Source: Agrocybe praecox
Lineage: Eukaryota; Basidiomycota; Agaricomycetes; Agaricales; Agrocybaceae
DNA length: 64,000 nucleotides
Reading direction: 5' to 3'
NCBI GenBank assembly: GCA_964017145.1
Contig: OZ024842.1
Coordinates: 4,526,001-4,590,000 of the forward strand
Positions 10,271-19,776 of this stretch are shown piece after piece (the stretch's first letter is position 1; every line of letters begins with the position of its first letter). The notes under the pieces were generated by a model. That model saw only the letters and a program-made list of their open reading frames with translations, did not search any database and was not told the DNA's origin. The position numbers were made by a program, and so were the translations under genes.

Positions 10271-12076
10271 TATTTGACTCCCTTCTTATTCGGATCTGAT
10301 TCGTAACCCAGGTTATTAATCCGACTTGTCATAGGTCGATACCAGCGCCTAATATGTGCATCGGCCCTCACATGCTGTCCGCGTCACGTAAAAACTTCGA
10401 CATCTTGATACCCAAATGTCGATCGAGGATGGCATATGATAATATGCTACAAGTTTATGTACCTGAAACATAGAGTCTCCCTGATTATTGCCAATGATTG
10501 CACTAATACGTCGACAGTGCTGAGTAACATTGATAAAAAGAAGAAAATTCATCTATCATTCACCAAACCATGAGAGGTGGCATTATCCATAATTAGATTG
10601 CGTCGTGTTATCAATCAAATTTACCCGACAAGACCTTCAATCGTGGGCACAGATTAAGCGAAGAACAGCGATAACTGTTCGAAGTGAGTTCAAAAGAAAT
10701 AAGAAAAAAAGAAACGCTAAGGCACATTAAACGACATCTACCGAGGTACTACCAGGGTTCGAACATGGGTTTCGTACTTGTGAGGGAAGTTTGAATCTTG
10801 TGTTCAACATAATCAAAATCCCGAGTGATGACGCACCATGTCAACTTACGTTGCTGACGCCGACTTCGGCATTAGCGGCTTTGTCAGCTTTATTGATGTT
10901 GATCCCATTTCGCTTGTGATGCTCTTCGCTGGCTCAAACTTGGCTCAAACCCAACTTTGTGTTCGTCCCTGTCCGTTTGCCTCCAAAAGTACCCTTCTCC
11001 TTACACTTAACCATTCCTACACTACTCGTAACGAATCTCAGCTTCCTCTTCACAACCATACTCACCAGTTGTGTTCGGGTGCCGTACGTTACTGCCATCT
11101 GTTTTTGTGCTGAGTCCTTTCATTCCATTCGTTCTAGGTTTGACTGATAGATCTGCGCATCATTATAGTTCAGTAATGTACTGTGTATGGATCGGCTTGA
11201 ATGTGATTTCTTGCCATTCTTTGTCATGACAACCGCCATGTTTGGACCGGCGTACTAGTCGCACTGCAAGTGCACAAAGAGGGACCTCGGTTTGTTAAGG
11301 GACGACGGGCAAGCCGAAACATGAGCCAGATAGATGAAGTATCTGGTGCGTCTTGTTCATGACACATTTTACTCCCCCATGAACGAAGGTAGAACTGAAT
11401 ACCCCCGTCAGCCTGTCCATGTCAGCCCCAATCCATTATTTTTCTTCACTTTGCCGCCGCCATTATGAGTCGTGACATTCTTTGACCCTCGATCTGGCCG
11501 CCAATAATCCATTCCGCCCTTTGACCTATGCCCGCTCCAAATGCTCGAATACTTCATCATTCATTCTCAGGGAAAGCGTGATTAAGCATGGACGTCCACA
11601 ATTACTGAACGACGTGTTGGAATCCATCTGGCACCTCTTTCTTTGATATCAATCGCCATAGTCAACTGCCCTGTTCCCATTTCCTGTTCTTATGCATTCT
11701 TCGCTGCGATCTCCATTCCATTCACTTGTTCATCCCGTTGCTTTCACTGACGTTTCTCTCTCGTATCGTATAGGCATCAATGCCAAACTCGTACCCATTC
11801 AGCGGTGTCTAATACCCCTATCTGTAATTTTCATCATTAAAGCTAGGGCATATGCCCTAAGAAGCTCGATGGATTCGCGACGGTTGATCGTCTATGTTTC
11901 AACTTCAATATTGATTTGTTTATTGACGTGTGTACTTCGTCGTCCGCAGTATGTCAAAATACTAATTAATTTGGATATATTTAGTTGTCCTCTCGTTGCG
12001 ACAGACGTCAAAATACAATCAAGTCGATAAACCAAGGCAAATCGACTAAGAACTCCCATTTCTCTCCCCTCGACAT
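10271..12076. other. Intergenic, no supported gene
   Basis: About 1.8 kb between divergently transcribed paralogues 2 and 3, so it holds both promoters. Short frames such as 10838-11147 plus and 11692-12030 plus show no motif or exon support. No paralogue fragment or inverted repeat was seen. Confidence 0.5.
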
Positions 12077-13619
12077 ATGGACATAGGCGGTGTTCCTCCG
12101 TCGGTCTTTATCGACGACGACGATCTAGCAATTACATATTCAGGCCATCACTGGGTTGCATCGAAGGGGGTGGCGACGGACTTAGCTGCTCTGGCTTATC
12201 CTCAGGAGGGGCACACATCGTTCTATGGTACATTACATACTAACCCACGATCTGGTGGACTGTCGTATTCATTTGACGGTGCGTTCATGTGTCATAGTCT
12301 GGTATTGTATGTTGAAACCACAACTTCTCTACGCAGGAACTGATTTTCGGGCGGTCGCTCAGGCTATAGATGATAGCGCGATTTCGTCGTGTACCATCGA
12401 CGGCGCTGACCAAAGTATTGCTTCGACTTCTGAAGGAATCGTATGCTTCAACAATGCTACCTTACCCGCTGGAACGCACAACTTATCGATGTCGTTTGAT
12501 TCAGAAGAAGTGTCATTCGATGGACTATTTTATACACCAACACAGATGCCCCTTTCTGGAGTTGACGTAGCCTACCATGCTCTTGACGAGTCCGTGGGTC
12601 TCAACATCACTACTTCAGGTATTCCTTCATTGGACGTCCCTGGAGATACTCTGAAATTACAATTTCATGGTTCGTAGTATTTCGAATTCTTTGGCATGAA
12701 AAACCCTCAATAACCGAAATTAGGGATCTCTGTCGGCATATACTGCCACCTGTTCTTTGGATCAGAAGGCAACGCCTCATTATCCTATCTTCTGGACGAC
12801 GAACGTCCAGTAAACTTTACCCTGACTAGTCCCGTCAACGCTGTTCATTTTAACGCGGAGTGGCAACTCATTCTCCAAACACCGCCGCTATCACCTGGAA
12901 CGCATAGCTTGCGCGTGACCCTGTTGGCATCCGAGCCCTATTTGAACTCGACCAGTATTACGCCGCAGCTGGTCATCATTCAGAATACCACACATGCACA
13001 AAATCTTACCGCAGTACCGCTCTTGAACGCTGTTGGGGCGACACCGACATCGACGGTGGCCCCATTTCCCGTGTCAAGCACACCAGTCTCATCAAATCTG
13101 AATTCCGAAAGTACCCATCATATCAGTCGACGCAGTGTCACTGTCGCCGTAGTAAGCTCTGCGATCATTTTGCTGATCCTCGTTATTTTGGGAGTGTGGG
13201 TAACACGACGACGGTTTTCGAAGATAGGCAATTTGAACGGCACCAAAAACAACATCGCGCCTCCCACACCCTTTCATCGGCCACATCCCAGTCAGCTAGG
13301 CCGGTTTCGACTCGCTCAATATACCACACGTGAGAAAGCTGATAAATACCGTCAGGCGTATGGGATTTTGGCAGTGGATAATGGGGCAGAGGCGCTGGGG
13401 GATGATCAGCAGCATATAGTCACGCCGAGAGACAGGAGAGGCCGATCAACGCGGATACAATACTTCGTCCACGAGGATGGAGGTCGGGCGCACGACCCAG
13501 GGGATCAGGTAGTGGAAAGGGAGGAGGAAATCATCGTAATTTCTCTACCCCCTGTGTATAGTAGCACAGTTCGACGTTCGTACTCCATCTCGCGTGCTTT
13601 CGTTGCTGATCATTCGTAG
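12077..13619 (+). CDS. Single-pass membrane glycoprotein, paralogue 3
   Basis: Three exons, 12077-12278, 12337-12669 and 12724-13619, introns 58 and 54 bp, consistent phases, 476 residues. It starts without an obvious signal peptide (MDIGGVPPSVFIDDDDLAITYSG). It then has the family blocks CFNNATLPAGTHNLSMSF, SFDGLFYTPTQMPLSGVD and EWQLILQTPPLSPGTHSL, a Ser/Thr-rich stalk, a transmembrane helix near residues 315-340 (VAVVSSAIILLILVILGVWV) and a basic stop-transfer. The cytoplasmic tail includes RFRLAQYTTREKADKYRQAYG, the VHEDGG motif and ISLPPVYSS. This is the most intact copy of the cluster and was used as reference for the others. Function unknown; the outer half resembles carbohydrate- or ligand-binding beta-sandwiches only in general character. 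Confidence 0.75.
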
Positions 13620-14382
13620 CTGGTGGATGATCAATATGCGAGTCCCAAATTATTTGAAATGTCTACTCTAACCGTTTACACAATATATCCGCTGGATATT
13701 AACGGTAATATTTCTGTGACTTCGTTTAATGAGCTAGACGAGTACTATCTAGTACCATCTATTTATAAGTATCGCTGCCCCGCCTTATACTAAGCAACAC
13801 TCTCGTTGCGTACACAAAGTCGCATCTAACAAAATTTGGGGTCAATCTCTCGTGAATACAAAATTAATGAAGTGAGAGTCTGACTGAGGCAGATGAGACG
13901 AGGGTCGTGGTTCAAACGTTCAAGTTAAATGATGATGGATTACGAAATTGCATTTGCGAAGTAGAGTTAGATTGGAATTTTATCGGCGATGTTTTGGTTC
14001 CCCGAATTTGCCCTGATGAGCATGTTGCTGATGGTATCGACGCTCACGGCGTTTTCGATGTTGAAGGTGTCCCCTGGGTTCCCGCTGGAACACAGATCGG
14101 AGAACTCACGCCGTCTAAGGGAAATGATGATCTAATCTGTGTACGGATTGGGCGATCGGCCAGGTTGCACTGCCACACTGCGATTATTGATTATGTATTA
14201 TACCGGAAGATCGTCTCATTCGACCTCCATCCCGTGAATTACCTTGATTCATCAAGATATCAACAAGGAAGTAGATGGCCTTGACAACATATAATGGTGG
14301 AGAATGTCGGGAGCTCAGGTATCGTATACACCTTCAACCCAACCGCTTCACGTACTTCTTGTGTATGCTCATACATGCTGCC
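13620..14382. other. Intergenic, with a doubtful reading frame
   Basis: Contains an open frame from a GTG at 13907 to 14284 (125 codons) whose composition looks protein-like (FIGDVLVPRICPDEHV, VEGVPWVPAGTQIGELTP). It has no ATG start, no recognised domain, and its last third overlaps a dispersed repeat head at 14128-14177. I do not call it a gene. Confidence 0.4.
14128..14177 (-). repeat. Head of dispersed TGTGGCAG/GATTAGAT repeat, copy 2
   Basis: On the minus strand it begins TGTGGCAGTGCAACCTGG at 14177 and reaches AGATTAGATC near 14130, like copy 1 at 2641. Confidence 0.5.
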
Positions 14383-17324
14383 ATGTCAGAAGATATAGCC
14401 AGTTTCACCCCCGCACAATATATAAGGGAGCTTGAGATCGTACGCTATACAAGATGTATGTCTCTCCATATTACTCGTTTTCTAAAAGACCATTTGAACG
14501 TTTGTAATATTCGTCCAGTGATCCCTACTGCGATTATTATCTATGACTACTGTGCGTATCCGTGTCTGTCTTGGCCGAGGTGGTTAAAGCAACATAAATC
14601 TAACAATTTCCCATTACCTTATGCTTATCAGTCCTTACAATTGATGGAGAAGTATGTCCATTAAAGAGTTATTTCACGACTAGGCTCTGATAACCTCTGT
14701 TCTGTTTCATTGTGATGAAGCTTAACCTTGTATGGGTGAGTGCAGAGATATTCTACGTTGTAAATCTCCCCCAACTGACTTCATTATAGACGCGTAAATT
14801 GTCCTTTCCGAATATTATTTTTCTTGTGGTGAGAATCATCGACATAAATGTATGAGTGCCGGATCGTACAAAAATCTAAAGTGAATTTTTAACCAACTTC
14901 GGTGCATTATCCACCAAGTCGGTCCGATTATCTACTAGCTTATGCCGATTATCCACCAGCCATCTTCATTATCCACCAATTTTTTTCATTATCCACCAAC
15001 TTTCTTCATTATCCACCAAGTCTCGTCGAATATCCCCCAACTTGTAATCTATTATCCACCAGCTCCGGTGATTGATTTTTTCTTGATGCCGTCCCTGCCG
15101 GTGTCATTTGATGGCCATTATGATGTCCAAATCGGCTGTGCGGTAGTTAACACGCATCAACAATTGATACACGGCGCATGCATGACACTGAGCTTAACCA
15201 TGAACCACCGTTTAGCTTGTAAATTCTTTGAAGTAACTAAAACCATGATTTTGATCTTTTTAAGCTATGAACTAAGAAGAAGAGCCCATCGGGGAGGTGA
15301 AATCCTTGAATCCTACTGAGAAAACACTATTTCCCGCGCTCTTCCTCAACTGCTTTAGTGAATTACCAGTTGAGATACCCGCAGAAATGGTACACCTGTT
15401 ACACTGAGCATGTAATCAATTACATATATACCACATATTTTTATATTTGTACCTAAATCGATGTTCTAACGAAGAGAAATTGAGGTGAAGCTATGCGTCT
15501 CGATATGGCAAGGAACAATTCCCACGCCCATTCTTACTTTGGCTGAGTGCGCTTCAACATTTAAGGTTGAATTTTCAGCAAGCAATTGAAGAGGACATGT
15601 AATTATATATTCACTGTGCTTGGAAGTTGGTTCCACAAAGCTCGGTACAGATACCAGAAAATACCTGTCTTACAACCTTCCGGAGGCGCAGAACAGCCCA
15701 GTTCCATGCCGTGCACAAATAATTGATGCGTGTTATGTGCCGAACGGCCGTTTTAGGGATCATAATAGCCATCAAAAAGGACCGGCAGAGACGGCATCAA
15801 GAAAAAGATAATAGATTACAAGTTGGTGGATAATCAGCAACACTGGTGGATAATGAAGAAAGTTTGTAGATAATGAAAAAGTTGGTGGATAATGCAAAAA
15901 ATTGGTGGACAATCGACATAAGTTGGTGGATAATGCAAAGAATTGGTGGATAATTGACATGAGTTGGTGGATAATCGGACCGACTTGGTGGATAATGCAC
16001 CGAAGTTGGTTAAAAATTCACTTTAGATTTTTGTACAATCCGGCACTCATATAAATGACCCTTCGCGATAGCAATAACCGTAAACTGCATCCAGATACGA
16101 TACTACGCCTTGGGCGTCATTATGTATGTCTCCAAAAAATTTCTGCTGGAGGGATAGTAAAAAATATCTCATCTTCCATAGATTCGGAAACTATGGTAAG
16201 CACACGCTTACTAAATTTAACACGAAGGGAGCTTCACAATACCCATTCATAAACAGTTATATTTTCTTCGAGTTCACTGACCGATGAGGTAAACACTTCA
16301 TTCTGGATACATTCTATAAGCAGCACGCTCCTCACGCTTAACCGTGTCACCCTGATAGATGTAAGTCCTATCGTTCACTAAGTAACTTCCGTGTACACGT
16401 TTATGGAAGGATCCTATTCTAGATGTACCCAAATTTTTCTTATCTTTTCAGTGAATTATTACTGATACCAGCTTTCACAGGCTTTTATTACGTTCGCTGG
16501 GAAATATTCACAACGTTTCTCTTTCCTATTCTGGCAGAAGGTAAAATCAACCGCGGCGTGCACCCTCTGTCAGTTTCACTCATAACTATTACACAGTGAT
16601 ACTTCAATTACGAGTCGATGCGTTGTACCAAAAGGATACCAGGATCAGGATATTCTTGATCTCCTGCTTCATTTTAACCTTGGCCTTTTCATCGTGGTTC
16701 ACAAGTGTAAATTTAATGCACGCTACATGTAAGCAGAATGCCCAGTAACGACAAGGACATTTCTGACTAATCGACCTCAAGCCTTTGTCGTCAATTTAGA
16801 TGGCACACAAATCTGCATGTTCCCGAACCTTCCTGCACATGCTTACTATTACTGGATCCCAATAGTAATCTTTGAAGGCGTACTTTGTGGATTGGTGGTC
16901 GCGCGGGAATACACCTCGTTGGCCGAGATATTCTCACCTCGACGAAATTGGTCCTTAGTTGGTATTCTTGTACGAGATTCGCTCATGATATATATTGTGT
17001 AAGCCATTTTTGTCCTTGGTTGTTGTATATCATACTGATTGAAAGTGGTTGGCACTTACAGTCTAGGAACAATATATCTCGCCTCTCTTGTCGTACTCTT
17101 GACATGTACTGGCACGGTAAGACTCAAATATTCTACCTATAGGATATCAAAGTTCATCGTCACCACTGTCAATCCAGACAAAAGACGCGTATATTGATAT
17201 TCCTTCCGGGATATCAGTTGCAATGACACCAGTACTGGGCTGTCGCATGATTTTGAATCTCCGAGAAGTAGCGAAGAAGCGCTGTGATCCATCCTTGCCA
17301 TCTGCTTTATTCCTTGACCAGTAA
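14383..17324 (+). CDS. DUF6533-like multi-pass membrane protein
   Basis: Eight exons fit with consistent phases: 14383-14455, 14519-14551, 16257-16360, 16423-16540, 16597-16728, 16782-16998, 17062-17116 and 17178-17324; ~292 residues. Recognisable family blocks in order: IPTAIIIYDY, then LTDEV and TLLTLNRVTLID, FYYVRWEIFTTFLFPILAE joined to VILQLRVDALYQKD, IFLISCFILTLAFSSW, YYYWIPIVIFEGVLCGLVVA, VGILVRDSLMIYIV, LGTIYLASLVVLLT, and ISVAMTPVLGCRMILNLRE. This order is typical of the fungal DUF6533 membrane family, seven helices, function unknown. Intron 2 (14552-16256) is 1705 bp because a 1201-bp transposon lies inside it; all other introns are 48-63 bp. The acceptor at 16256 is chosen by phase and is the weakest junction. 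A 3' extension at 17471-17871 is possible. Confidence 0.65.
14851..16051. mobile_element. Non-autonomous long-TIR transposon with iteron arrays, element 1
   Basis: 1201 bp, bounded by TATGAGTGCCGG on the left and its reverse complement on the right, and flanked by a perfect 6-bp direct repeat TAAATG (14845-14850 and 16052-16057). The inverted arms are ~330-350 bp (about 14851-15183 and 15705-16051). Each arm holds an array of ATTATCCACCAA-type iterons. On the left the starts are near 14906, 14927, 14948, 14968, 14988, 15008, 15029 and 15051, a period of 20-22 bp. The inner arms share CTTGATGCCGTC and GCCGGT blocks. The ~520-bp centre has no convincing ORF, so it must be moved by a transposase encoded elsewhere. 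Termini and iteron layout match the element at 49282. Confidence 0.85.
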
Positions 17325-17470
17325 TATTGGGCGTTGGGTACTTACTACTAGACGGTCGCATAGATAAAACAGCTTCCCCTGTACATATGGCACTGTGATA
17401 TAGTTAGCAAATAAAGTTTATTTTCTTTCGGAATAATTTTACGTCTCTGTAATGACCGGGACCGTACCAG

Positions 17471-17871
17471 CATCAATGATACGCATCAGAAATCAATTGC
17501 GCGGGAAGGTATGTGTCAACAGTCAACCTGAGGTTTAAACCGATTTCCTTTCTTTCCGTTTACTCCCGTATAGCGCTGAGCAGAGCATTGCTGGACACGT
17601 TTCCTCCCAACGTTCTTTCAACATATATGACACACTTCATGGAACTTGAATCTTTGGTGTCTAAAATGAATGGGTCCATCGACCATCGCCCGAATGAGAT
17701 TTGGACCTTGGTACGCTTCCGGTTTTCAGTTTGCAGTTTTATATACTGATGGGTTTGTTCGATATTTAGGACGATATTCGGCATGAGCAGACATTATATA
17801 CCTCACCTGTATGCACAAGATTCTACATGTGTGCGATCTCAGGAAAGATGTTGTATCGGAACATGTGGTAA
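17471..17871 (+). CDS. Possible 3' exons of the DUF6533-like gene, or remnant of another gene
   Basis: Three short blocks chain with correct phases: 17471-17508, 17574-17710 and 17770-17871 (stop TAA). Introns are 65 and 59 bp with good GT-AG ends. They encode a soluble-looking segment (REALSRALLDTFPPNV, MELESLVSKMNG, NEIWTLDDIRHEQ). They could join the preceding gene if its exon 8 ended at 17320 with a weak GTAATA donor, giving a 150-bp intron; the phase allows it. I do not recognise the sequence. It could also be the tail of a separate, broken gene. Confidence 0.35.
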
Positions 17872-18058
17872 ACTATATGAGCTTGTTTTGAATGGACGGT
17901 GGACGGGATAATCGAATCTCCTGGATGCCTGTTGGCAATCTATGTTTTTTTTTGTTTTCTGTTTTTCGAGCTGCCACCGTCGGGGGGTGAGCTGCTCATG
18001 AAGCAAGAAGCTCATTCTCCAATCCCACCCAAACCTACCCCATGGCCTCGTTAAGAAA

Positions 18059-18146
18059 TGGTAGCCGCCCCGCTACTTGCGCATATTCGCAGTTCCATGC
18101 AGCAGTAATCTGCGCGAAGTAGTATGCGCAATCGCGGTGGGCTCCA
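18059..18146. repeat. 88-bp foldback repeat, copy 1
   Basis: Left arm TGGTAGCCGCCCCGCTACTT leading to TGCGCA; right arm TGCGCAATCGCGGTGGGCTCC then A. The arms are imperfect inverted complements and could pair as a hairpin. The centre also contains TTCGCAG and CTGCGCGAA, which extend the pairing. Confidence 0.65.
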
Positions 18147-18284
18147 GTTGTTATTCAAATGGCCTTGGGTGAGAAAAGGCGAATGCAATACATCCATTCC
18201 ACCACCCATCTCCAAGGTTCTCAAATTTCACTCTGCTCTTGATCTATATTAATCACTCCTATCCAATTGCTTCGTCCGACATTT

Positions 18285-18371
18285 TGGAGCCACTCCGCTA
18301 CTTGCGCATTTCTTCGATTGCAGGCAGAATATTCTTCATAAAATCATTTTGCGCAATCGCGGTGGGCTCCA
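18285..18371. repeat. 87-bp foldback repeat, copy 2
   Basis: Same arms as copy 1 (TGGAGCCACTCCGCTACTTG and GCGCAATCGCGGTGGGCTCC) but an unrelated centre. Immediate flanks GACATTT and AAATGTC extend the inverted repeat outward in this copy only. Confidence 0.65.
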
Positions 18372-19287
18372 AAATGTCATTTAGAAGCGTTGCGAGATGG
18401 TTTTTGATTCATTTTGACGTGATTTCGAAATTTTCGCGTTAATTCGGAACGCTTCAACCATTCGGTAACGCGAGAGTATGGGACGAGGCTTGGATGCCCT
18501 ACCCATGCTTCGCGTTAATACTGCGTCTGGGACGTCTGACCTGGTCTGTATCATTCGGCTTTGTTCGTGCACGTACGTTTTACTTGTCAGTATACATTTT
18601 CACCGTGACGATGTTCTTCCCTCCGTCGTTATACAGCTTCCTTCAAAGTTTCGCCAGTGATGTGCCGGTTAAGTAACCGGTTACCGGTTAGTGATAGCCA
18701 GTTATCGAGACGGACGGTTAATATTTTAATATTGATGCATGATGTGGCGTGCGAATATCTATGTCAGCAACTATGTAGCTCCCTGAGGTCTGCTTTTTTC
18801 TTTTCACTTCCCATGCTTTCTCATTGCAGAGCGTCTGCCCTGCCATGTCCTCCGCGCGTCCTCCCAAGTTTCCTTCAGATTTAAAACCGTCTCAAATCTT
18901 CCATGAAATCTCCTCTCTTATCCTAGACGACACCCTACCGGAGGCCAGTCGATTTTCCGTTTCCAGTTGCGTTTTTGATGCTGGTGCTGATGGATTCGTG
19001 GGATTTCCAGGACTATTTTAATTTTCGGCTAAAGCGTTACGCTAGGGATTGGCCTTCTACTTTAAACGATGGCCAGACGGATGTGGGTCCAACTTGTTGT
19101 TCTAGGAACTTTCGTTTAGTATCGCGAATGGATTGGATGGATGGTACTGGGAACATTAAGCTTGGTGCGTTGTTAAACGTACAGAACCTCCGCGCGGCAT
19201 GGGTCACCTTTAGAAGCTAAATATAAACCCACTTCACTCCCTTTGTTTCAATCACTCTCCCTTTACCCGATTGCCTCATCTCACATA

Positions 19288-19375
19288 TGGCAGCCCCCCC
19301 GCTACTTGGGCATCACACGATTTGCCGCAGTTATTTTCTGCAACAGCCGTTTTTGCGCAATCGCGGTGGGCTCCA
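19288..19375. repeat. 88-bp foldback repeat, copy 3
   Basis: Same arms (left TGGCAGCCCCCCCGCTACTT, right GCGCAATCGCGGTGGGCTCC) with a third, different centre containing CCGCAG and CTGC. A degraded fourth copy follows at about 19499-19570 (ATACTTGCGCAT and CACGATTTCG recognisable). Confidence 0.65.
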
Positions 19376-19776
19376 GATGTGGCTCAAAAGGCGTTGAGTG
19401 AAGAGAGGCGCAAATTCTTTACCTTCCAACGTTCCTTCCTATCTATTTACGTCTCCCTTTGTCCCAGTTACTCCCCAAATCGTTCATGCCCCCTCGTCTG
19501 GCGCGACTCAGATACTTGCGCATCTCCACGATTTCGGGACCATGGCTGTTGTGCCCCAGTGGATGTATTCCGTAACACGCGACGAGCGTCGGCATACAGG
19601 TTGCAATCTAATCTTATTTGGACACACTGGCTGAGTGCAATTCCACACCGTAGGCTTAGTAACATCAATAACGCGTCACTAATTGTGTATCCGTCTATCC
19701 TTACCGCACCAGAAACCCATTTTTTCTACATTTTACACACATATTACAATAAATGTGGTCACCACTTCAACAATCA

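Larger units (their letters stand above)
17872..19776. other. Gene-poor stretch carrying four foldback repeats
   Basis: About 1.9 kb with short frames only. It holds three 87-88 bp foldbacks and a degraded fourth. Sequence just after copies 1 and 3 is also partly alike (GGCCTTGGGTGAG against GGCGTTGAGTGAA), so the duplicated unit is somewhat longer than the foldback itself. No gene is supported. Confidence 0.5.

Noticed and set aside
10755..10790. B-box-like GGGTTCGAACATG as part of a tRNA
   Set aside because: No matching A box or acceptor stem upstream.
13907..14284. 125-codon open frame with protein-like composition
   Set aside because: Starts with GTG only, no domain, and the last third overlaps a dispersed repeat.
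14570..14600. tRNA A-box-like TGGCCGAGGTGGTTAAAG
   Set aside because: No B box, acceptor stem or cloverleaf could be placed around it; it lies in an intron.
14900..15065. Regularly spaced short repeats resembling a CRISPR array
   Set aside because: Units are only 12 bp with ~8-9 bp between, occur in inverted copies at both ends of a bounded element, and the organism is a eukaryote; they are transposon iterons.
14851..16051. Assignment of the iteron elements to hAT or KDZ/Zisupton transposons
   Set aside because: Those typically give 8-bp target duplications; both elements here show perfect 6-bp ones, so the superfamily is left open.
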